Below are positions 59,126 through 64,000 of a stretch of 64,000 nucleotides of DNA, piece by piece. This DNA comes from Mycolicibacillus parakoreensis (GTDB lineage Bacteria > Actinomycetota > Actinomycetes > Mycobacteriales > Mycobacteriaceae), in the NCBI RefSeq assembly GCF_022370835.2, contig NZ_CP092365.1:124001-188000 (forward strand), given 5' to 3'. Each line of letters opens with the position of its first letter. Within the stretch, counting starts at the first letter, position 1. A program made the translations under genes and the position numbers. Below the pieces are notes generated by a model that saw nothing but the letters and a program-made list of their open reading frames with translations, ran no database searches and had not been told where the DNA came from.

Positions 59126-59782
59126 TCAGTCCAGGCCGAGGCGGGCCAGCAGGTCGGCGTCGATGCCGTCGAGTTCGGCGGCGATCGCGGCGTGGGCGGT
59201 GCGGCGGCGTTGGGCGGGCATGTTCTGCGCCGCGGTGACCGCGGCCGCCAGGTCGGCCAGCCGGGCGGTCATCGCGGTGGTGAACTGTTTGGTCTCGGGG
59301 TCTTTCGGCCGGTTGTCCTGCACCGCCCGCAGCGTCTTCTCCGCACCGGCGATGCGGGCCGAGAGCTGCGCGCCGTGCCCGGCGTACTGACCGACCTGGG
59401 CCAGCGGGATCCCGAGCTGATCGGCGCGGCGCTCATCGAGCCAGCCCCGCGCGGCGGTCGCCGCGCGGTAGAGCACCGGGATCACCACCGGGGCCAGCAG
59501 CCGCGAGACGGTCAGCAGCCGCTTGATCCGGGTCGGGGAGAACACCCGGCCCTCCTGGGCGGCCTTGAGTTCGGTCTCGGCGGCCTTCTGCACCGCCCGG
59601 TCGCTGTCCCGCTGCGCCTTCAGCTGCGCCTTGAGGGCCTTGGCGTCGGCGCGCTGCGTGGACTTGAACCGGCGGGCCTCGTTCTTGGCGGCCAGCTTGG
59701 CTTCCAGTTTGGCGCGCGCCTTGACCGCGCGCGCCTCGGCGCGGCGCTCGGCGCGGGTTTTGCGCTTACGGAACAGACCCAT
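59126..59782 (-). CDS. Lys/Arg/Ala-rich coiled-coil protein (Rv3850-like)
   Basis: The 218-residue protein, the length I recall for Rv3850, starts MGLFRKRKTRAERRAEA and is a long basic helix to about residue 80 (AKLEAKLAAKNEARRF). A semi-hydrophobic part follows (LLTVSRLLAPVVIPVLYRAA), then a second helical half with IPLAQVGQYAGHGAQLSAR. It has no recognised enzyme motif. Conserved position next to espR in M. tuberculosis supports the call. Function is unknown; the basic helix could bind nucleic acid or acidic lipids. Confidence 0.82.
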   Translation of the reverse strand: MGLFRKRKTRAERRAEARAVKARAKLEAKLAAKNEARRFKSTQRADAKALKAQLKAQRDSDRAVQKAAETELKAAQEGRVFSPTRIKRLLTVSRLLAPVVIPVLYRAATAARGWLDERRADQLGIPLAQVGQYAGHGAQLSARIAGAEKTLRAVQDNRPKDPETKQFTTAMTARLADLAAAVTAAQNMPAQRRRTAHAAIAAELDGIDADLLARLGLD

Positions 59783-59859
59783 TCGCGGCCGCCTCCCGGT
59801 CTCTCGATCGCTTCCGCCAACCCTAACGGGCCGTTGCCCGCCGGCGGCGGGCACGGCGC

Positions 59860-60258
59860 TCAACGGTCGAGATCCTCGCGGCGGCGCAGTTCACGCGCGC
59901 GGTCCAGCAGCTCCTGCTGGGCCTGCGGGGACAAGCCGTTGGACAGGGCGGCCAGCCGGCGGGCGCCGTCGTTGCGCAGGTCGGCCAGCGCACACAACTC
60001 GGCGTCCAGCGACCGGTAGTAGTTGTCGTCGGTGAAAAACGCCGGCTTGATCCGGAAGAAGTTGGCCAGCGCGGTGATGGTGGCCCCCGACGGATTGGTC
60101 CGGTTCCCCGAGCGCAGCTGCGACAGGTACGGCGCCGACATCGTGACCCCTTCGGCCTTGAGCGCGGCGATCACCTCCGCCGAGGTGTGCGGGCCGCGGC
60201 CGGGCGGATACACCGTGTCGAACAGGCGGTTCAGGCGAGCAGCGAACGACGTGCTCAT
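59860..60258 (-). CDS. espR: Nucleoid-associated regulator EspR
   Basis: The 132-residue length equals M. tuberculosis EspR (Rv3849). The N-terminal helix-turn-helix (EVIAALKAEGVTMSAPYLSQ, with LRSGNRTNPSG) and the C-terminal dimerisation helices (ALSNGLSPQAQQELLDRA) follow that protein closely. EspR is an abundant architectural protein that binds many sites, including the espACD operon needed for ESX-1, and its own promoter. The 333-base upstream region carries a TTTGCTG motif and an inverted repeat. Confidence 0.95.
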   Translation of the reverse strand: MSTSFAARLNRLFDTVYPPGRGPHTSAEVIAALKAEGVTMSAPYLSQLRSGNRTNPSGATITALANFFRIKPAFFTDDNYYRSLDAELCALADLRNDGARRLAALSNGLSPQAQQELLDRARELRRREDLDR

Positions 60259-60591
60259 CGGGGAGACCTCCCAGGGGCCCGAATAAGGGTGAACGAATTG
60301 ATCCAAATCTTTGCTGATCATCGTAGCGAGGCGGATGCTCACAGCCAAGGGCGAAGTTTGCAGAAGTTAGCAGCGTAATCCACGAGGCCCACCATAGCTG
60401 TACTTATGGTGCTGCGGGTGGGTGAGTCGCCAATATTTACTGGCAAAACGCCGCACCGATTCCGCCGCCCGGTGTGGTGCCGGGCACCCGGGTGCTCGCC
60501 GGGTTCGGGCGGTGGGCAAGCACTGGCGCCCCGCGAAATCGATGTCTGAGTGATTTTTGAGTTTGCTGCCAATTGTGCTCCGACCGGTCGC
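60259..60591 (-). promoter_or_regulatory. Long espR upstream region with candidate autoregulatory sites
   Basis: This 333-base gap is clearly AT-richer than its surroundings. It holds TTTGCTG (60310-60316), which fits the reported EspR core TTTGC[TC][GA], a near match TTTGCAG about 50 bases further, and a perfect inverted repeat CACCATA-N8-TATGGTG (60390-60411). No gene is seen. The layout suits autoregulation and looping by EspR. Confidence 0.55.
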
Positions 60592-61308
60592 CTACCGGTG
60601 GTCGCCCGCCCCGGCGGCCGCGCCGGTCGGTCCGGCGCGCACCCGCCGGCGCCGCCCCGCGCGCCGCGCCGCGACCACCGCGCTGACCGCCGCCGTCGCG
60701 ACGGTGGCGGTCAGCGCGCCGAGCACCAGCGGGGTCGGCGCGTCCAGGGCGCGCGCGGTCAACATCCAGACGCCGAACAGCAGGAACAGCAGGCTGGCCA
60801 GCACGTGCAGCAGCCGTTCGGGCAGCCGGCGGTGCAGCACCCGGCCCACCACGATCGCCACGGCGTCGGCGGCCACCATGCCCACCGTCGCGCCGACCCA
60901 CACCCCCGCCCAGTCGTGGTCGCTGGCCAGCGCCACCGTCGCCAGCATGGTCTTGTCGCCGAGTTCGGCGAGCAGAAACGACGAGACCACCGCGAACCAG
61001 GCGAACCGGGGTTCGCGCACCGTCGGGGCGTCCTCGGGGCGCGACTCGCCCTCGCGCCACGTCCAGGCGGCGAAGGCGAAGAACGCCACCGCGGCGGCCA
61101 CCGCGATCGGCCGCTGCGGCAGGGTGGCCCCGAGGAAGTGGCCGACGGTCACCGAGACGCCGTGCACGCCGAGCGCGGCGACCCCGACCCCGCTCAACAC
61201 CACCCACCAGCGGTGCCGCAGGGCATAGGTCAACGTGATCAACTGGGATTTGTCGCCGAGTTCGGCGAGGAACACCACACCGAGGCTGACCAGGATCGCG
61301 GTGAGCAT
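60592..61308 (-). CDS. GDT1/TMEM165 (UPF0016) family cation transporter
   Basis: The 238-residue protein has two homologous halves, each with the hallmark motif E-x-G-D-K: LAELGDKSQL near residue 15 and LAELGDKTML near residue 113. Six hydrophobic segments are visible. Family members export Mn2+ (MneA of bacteria) or exchange Ca2+/Mn2+ for H+. Manganese export is thus the best guess, next to sodA. GGAGGG precedes ATG 61308. The position matches Rv3848 in M. tuberculosis, but I cannot confirm orthology. Confidence 0.85.
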   Translation of the reverse strand: MLTAILVSLGVVFLAELGDKSQLITLTYALRHRWWVVLSGVGVAALGVHGVSVTVGHFLGATLPQRPIAVAAAVAFFAFAAWTWREGESRPEDAPTVREPRFAWFAVVSSFLLAELGDKTMLATVALASDHDWAGVWVGATVGMVAADAVAIVVGRVLHRRLPERLLHVLASLLFLLFGVWMLTARALDAPTPLVLGALTATVATAAVSAVVAARRAGRRRRVRAGPTGAAAGAGDHR

Positions 61309-61363
61309 GGCTGCGACCCTCCGAGATCGGGGCCCGGCGGCGCCGTCGGCGCCCGACGGTCTC

Positions 61364-61418
61364 GCCCACCGGACGCGGGCCGGGCGTCACGACCGGTGCG
61401 TCGACCCGACCGGTGGGC
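61364..61418 (-). promoter_or_regulatory. Structured leader of the GDT1-family gene, possible metal riboswitch
   Basis: GCCCACCGG pairs perfectly (nine bases, 61410-61418 with 61364-61372) around 37 bases that can fold further, and the 3' strand runs into GCGAGACC with an outer GGTC partner. Manganese exporters of this family are often under the yybP-ykoY Mn2+ riboswitch, whose 3' end reads close to GCAAGACC. The conserved GGGGAGUAG element was not found, so this is only a candidate. Confidence 0.25.
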
Positions 61419-61584
61419 TCGTGGCCCTTCGCTGACCACCCCAGGCTAACGGGTGACCGCGTCGCCGGCCAGCGCACCGGCGAGTTCGGCTCGCCGCAAC
61501 CGAGATTATGGGCAGCGTCGAAATCGCTTGCCGCACGGCCTGATTCACGGCGTCGGCGACCGGGGCGCCCCGCCGCACGCCCCA

Positions 61585-61636
61585 CGACGACAGCGACGCG
61601 GGCCCCGACGGCTCGGGGCCCGCGCCGCTGTCGTCG
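61585..61636. terminator. 24-base-pair hairpin directly after sodA
   Basis: An 11-base outer stem (61585-61595 with 61626-61636) and a 12-base inner stem (61597-61608 with 61613-61624) are separated by one A-C mismatch and closed by the loop CGGC. It starts six bases after the sodA stop on the minus strand. This is the strongest hairpin in the window and most likely ends the sodA transcript. Confidence 0.85.
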
Positions 61637-61642
61637 CCGCGG

Positions 61643-62266
61643 TCAGCCGGTGATCAGCCCACCGGCCTTGGAGGTGGCGTTGGCGAACCGCGCCTGCACG
61701 TCGGCCCAGTTCACCACGTTCCAGAACGCCTTGACGTAGTCGGCCTTGACGTTTTTGTACTGCAGGTAGAAGGCGTGCTCCCACATGTCGACCTGCAGCA
61801 GCGGGATGATGCCCAGCGGCACGTTGGCCTGCTGGTCGTAGAGCTGGAAGGTCAGCAGCCGGCTGCCGAGGGTGTCGTAGCCGAGCACCGCCCAGCCCGA
61901 CCCCTGCAGCCCGTTGGCGGCGGCGGTGAACTGCGCCCGGAACTTGTCGAACGAGCCGAAGGCGTCGTCGAGGGCGGCGGCCAGCTCGCCGGTGGGTTTG
62001 TCGCCGCCGTTGGGGGAGAGGTTCTTCCACCAGATGGTGTGGTTGACGTGCCCGCCGAGGTGGAAGGCCAGGTTCTTCTCGTTCAAGAAGATCGCCGAGT
62101 GGTCGTCGTTGGCGCGCGCCTGTTCGAGGGCGGCCAGCGCCGAGTTGGCGCCCTTGACGTAGGCGGCGTGGTGCTTGCTGTGGTGCAGCTCGTTGATCTG
62201 TCCGGAGATGTGCGGCTCCAAAGCGCCGTAGTCGTAGTCCAGATCGGGCAGGGTGTATTCAGCCAC
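61643..62266 (-). CDS. sodA: Superoxide dismutase (Fe/Mn)
   Basis: SodA converts superoxide to oxygen and peroxide; in M. tuberculosis it is abundant and found outside the cell though it has no signal peptide. The 207-residue length equals the M. tuberculosis protein. Metal ligands are visible: His in [13 protein letters not shown], His in [11 protein letters not shown], and the [11 protein letters not shown] motif (Asp and His). GTG 62266 has GGAAGGAA in front. Iron or manganese preference cannot be told here. Confidence 0.97.
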   Translation of the reverse strand: MAEYTLPDLDYDYGALEPHISGQINELHHSKHHAAYVKGANSALAALEQARANDDHSAIFLNEKNLAFHLGGHVNHTIWWKNLSPNGGDKPTGELAAALDDAFGSFDKFRAQFTAAANGLQGSGWAVLGYDTLGSRLLTFQLYDQQANVPLGIIPLLQVDMWEHAFYLQYKNVKADYVKAFWNVVNWADVQARFANATSKAGGLITG

Positions 62267-62340
62267 GAGATTCCTTCCGTCGGTTAACACAGGGCTGGAT
62301 CAATTCCTGGTGCGCACGCTCACACCGTGGCGCGTTTTCC

Positions 62341-62346
62341 AGCCTA
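62341..62346 (-). promoter_or_regulatory. Candidate -10 box of sodA
   Basis: On the minus strand TAGGCT (TANNNT) lies 75 bases before GTG 62266, giving a leader of about 68 bases. A TTGACT hexamer overlaps its upstream edge. Confidence 0.4.
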
Positions 62347-62416
62347 GTCAACACCGTTGCGCTTGGGCAGGCGCGGCGGCGATCGTCGCGCCAGCCCCGG
62401 GGCGGGCCCGGGGACT

Positions 62417-62575
62417 CTAGAGCAACACCACGAGGGTGAGCATGACCAGCAGCCCGAGGGCGATGATCCCGGCGCGCACCCCGGCGAGCACGTAGGAGCG
62501 GTTGCAGGCGGCCGGGTCCGCTGACCCCGCCCCGGCGCGGCCGGGCTGCGGCCCGATCGGTGCGGTCTCCCTCAT
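62417..62575 (-). CDS. 52-residue single-pass membrane protein
   Basis: A short frame from ATG 62575 encodes a Pro/Gly-rich cytosolic half (MRETAPIGPQPGRAG), a CNRSY turn and one membrane helix at the C-terminus (GIIALGLLVMLTLVVLL). AGGA lies upstream. The clear segregation of a helix at the end makes it likely real, though no family is recognised. It is upstream of sodA on the same strand, 150 bases away. Confidence 0.5.
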   Translation of the reverse strand: MRETAPIGPQPGRAGAGSADPAACNRSYVLAGVRAGIIALGLLVMLTLVVLL

Positions 62576-62769
62576 CACCACGTCCTGACCTCGATGTTCA
62601 CCACGTCCCCCGTGAATTGGCTCACAAAAACACTGTGATGGTCATCATAGCCAGACGCCGGCGTTCTAGCGAAATCGCGGTGTCGGCACCGGCGCGGTCG
62701 TTTGCCGGGCTACCGATTTCGCTCGCCCGGCGGCACGCCGGGCGACATGCCGGCGCCGGGTCCGGCGTG

Positions 62770-62869
62770 TTGTCCACAGCGCCGGGCCGCCGGAGGGGCT
62801 GTGAGCGCGGCTATCGGAGCGAACCGACCCCGGCGTGCCTGTGGATAAACCTGTGGAAACTGTGGATAC
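62770..62869. promoter_or_regulatory. Cluster of four DnaA-box-like sites
   Basis: TTGTCCACA (62770-62778) is the mycobacterial DnaA-box consensus. TGTGGATAA (62840-62848), TGTGGAAAC (62852-62860) and TGTGGATAC (62861-62869) are three reverse-oriented boxes in tandem, spaced 12 and 9 bases apart. They lie in a 376-base gene-free region (62576-62951). No dnaA or dnaN is near, so this is not the usual origin; a DnaA-titrating, reactivating or promoter-control site is possible. Confidence 0.65.
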
Positions 62870-62939
62870 CGGAAAGTAGCTGTCGCTGCGGGTGCGGCCG
62901 CCGCGGCCCGCCGTCGCGGCGCCGCCGGGCAACGGCCGT

Positions 62940-62945
62940 TACCCT
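62940..62945 (+). promoter_or_regulatory. -10 box for the DUF4328-like gene
   Basis: TACCCT matches TANNNT and ends six bases before GTG 62952, suggesting a leaderless message. The DnaA-box cluster lies 71 bases upstream. Confidence 0.5.
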
Positions 62946-62951
62946 GATGCG

Positions 62952-63974
62952 GTGATCCAGCGGTGCTCTCAATGCGGTACCCGGTGGAACGTGCGCGACC
63001 GCCAGCGCCAGTGGTGCCCGCACTGCCGCGGTGCCCTGCTGGCGCCGCAGGCCCCCCCGGCGCCCCCGCCGGCGCCGGCGGGACGGCTGCCGGCGGGCTT
63101 GCGGTGGATCGCGGTGCGTCCCGGCGCCCCGCCGCCACGCGGGCCCCGGCGGCCCCCGCTGGGGCCGACCCCGCGCTACACGGTGATTCCGCGCTGGGGT
63201 CTCGACGACCGGCGCCGGCCCGGCGGCGCCGAGCAGGGGCGCGCTCCGGCCGCGGCGTCGCTGTGGTCGAGGCTGACCGACCCGACCGGCATCACCGATG
63301 CGACGCTGCGGACATGGGTGCGCGCCGCGGCGATCACCGTGGGTATCGCCGCGTTCGCCTACGCCGTGGAGTATCTGCTGCTGATCGTCAACCGCGGCCA
63401 CCTGCTGCACCCGGTGGTCGCGGTGGCCGGGGTGGCGTTCGCGGTGCTGGCCGGGGCGGCCGCGCTGGTCGCGGTGGTCGGCACCGCGGTGGCGTCGACG
63501 CAGTGGCTGATCGCGCGCCGGCGGGCCGCGTTCGCCGCCGCCGGCCGGCCGGAGACCCGCGGCGCCGCCGCGCTGTGGTGGGGCTGTCTGACCCCGGTGC
63601 TCAACGTCGTCTGGGCGCCGGTGTTCGTCATCGAGCTGGCCCGGGTTGAGGGGCGCCAACGGCGGCTGCGCCTGCCGATCCGGCGCTGGTGGATCGCCTG
63701 GGCGGTGACCACGGTCGCGGTGCTGTTCGCCACCGCCACCCGGTGGGTCCGCGACGCGCAGGGGATCGCCAACAACATCCAGGCGATGGTGGTGACCTAT
63801 CTGCTGGCCCTGCTCACCCTGTGGCTGCTGGCCCGCGTGCACGCCGGGTTCGGCGCCGCACCCGCCGCCCGGCCGGCACACCGGTGGGTGGTCGTCGACC
63901 CCGCCGGGGAGCCCGACCCCGCCGCCCACCCGCGCGAAACCCTTGAGCCGGCCGGAAGCGAACCGGCAGCATAG
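62952..63974 (+). CDS. Zinc-ribbon DUF4328-like membrane protein (Rv3843c-like)
   Basis: The 340-residue protein has an N-terminal zinc ribbon, CSQC (Cys5, Cys8) and CPHC (Cys22, Cys25), a Pro-rich linker, then about six hydrophobic segments with LRTWVRAAAITVGIAAF, NVVWAPVFVIELARVEG and a terminal LLALLTLWLLARVHAGFG. The DUF4328 pattern WAPVFVIELAR is typical. Function is unknown. M. tuberculosis Rv3843c, a membrane protein of similar size, lies at this distance from sodA. Confidence 0.78.
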   Translation: MIQRCSQCGTRWNVRDRQRQWCPHCRGALLAPQAPPAPPPAPAGRLPAGLRWIAVRPGAPPPRGPRRPPLGPTPRYTVIPRWGLDDRRRPGGAEQGRAPAAASLWSRLTDPTGITDATLRTWVRAAAITVGIAAFAYAVEYLLLIVNRGHLLHPVVAVAGVAFAVLAGAAALVAVVGTAVASTQWLIARRRAAFAAAGRPETRGAAALWWGCLTPVLNVVWAPVFVIELARVEGRQRRLRLPIRRWWIAWAVTTVAVLFATATRWVRDAQGIANNIQAMVVTYLLALLTLWLLARVHAGFGAAPAARPAHRWVVVDPAGEPDPAAHPRETLEPAGSEPAA

Positions 63975-63985
63975 GAGGCATGGGC

Positions 63986-64000
63986 ATGGGCGGCGGGCAC
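63986..64000 (+). CDS. Start of a further gene, cut by the right edge
   Basis: AGGAGG (63973-63978) stands seven bases before ATG 63986, of which only MGGGH is visible; ATG 63980 in the same frame is closer than usual. By the order seen in M. tuberculosis the next gene would be glpQ1, a glycerophosphodiester phosphodiesterase, but five residues cannot show that. Confidence 0.4.

Noticed and set aside
62625..62645. CRP-like site TCACA-N7-TGTGA near 62.63 kb
   Set aside because: The half-sites are everted relative to the CRP consensus and the spacer is seven, not six.

Overview
This is a GC-rich (about 70%) chromosomal segment from a Mycobacterium-type actinobacterium. The evidence is full-length type VII secretion (ESX) genes, mycobacterial marker genes in familiar order (murT-gatD; ethR/ethA, rraA, an Rv3852-like protein, an Rv3850-like protein, espR, sodA, an Rv3843c-like protein), an LdtMt1-like L,D-transpeptidase, and many genes with a TANNNT -10 box 6-8 bases before an ATG or GTG (leaderless promoters). 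The species cannot be named from the window. No tRNA, rRNA, insertion sequence or CRISPR array was seen.

Layout. (1) 1-5520: housekeeping genes ask (partial), leuA with a leader peptide, a DnaQ-like exonuclease, and murT-gatD for lipid II amidation. (2) 5507-12513: a partial ESX-2-type module holding a YbaB-like protein, a transglycosylase-like protein, eccB2 and a fused eccC2, without eccD, mycP, eccE, eccA, esx, PE or PPE partners. (3) 12510-16935: two small membrane proteins, a CPA1 cation/proton antiporter divergent from a TrkA/RCK protein, an L,D-transpeptidase and a DUF2231 membrane protein. (4) 17183-38365: a complete ESX locus whose EsxG, EsxH, EspG, EccB, EccC, PE and PPE all look ESX-3-like. 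It is arranged as two convergent halves that meet at a perfect hairpin near 25.1 kb: espG-espI-eccD-mycP-eccE on plus, and four accessory genes then eccA-eccB-eccC-PE-PPE-esxG-esxH on minus. It carries an EspI-type ATPase, which chromosomal ESX-3 loci of the M. tuberculosis type lack. (5) 38605-45190: accessory T7SS-type cassettes: a plus-strand operon with two tandem paralogous membrane proteins and an 800-residue protein, and a minus-strand cassette that looks like chaperone/effector/immunity. (6) 45313-47254: a Ser/Thr kinase with an LpqN-like outer domain, and a SnoaL-like protein. (7) 47676-64000: gltBD followed by a block collinear with M. tuberculosis Rv3857c-Rv3843c, including the ethA/ethR divergon, copC/ycnI, espR, a GDT1-family transporter and sodA.

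How the parts may relate. Regions 2, 4 and 5 are all T7SS biology: membrane complex (EccB/C/D/E), protease (MycP), AAA+ ATPase (EccA), chaperone (EspG), substrates (Esx, PE/PPE, EspB-like) and candidate exported effectors. espR, a regulator of ESX genes in M. tuberculosis, lies about 22 kb beyond the ESX-3-like locus. The housekeeping blocks at the two ends are far apart in M. tuberculosis, so this genome has either a rearrangement or a large insertion here. Family calls rest on remembered sequence likeness and visible motifs, since no search could be run.
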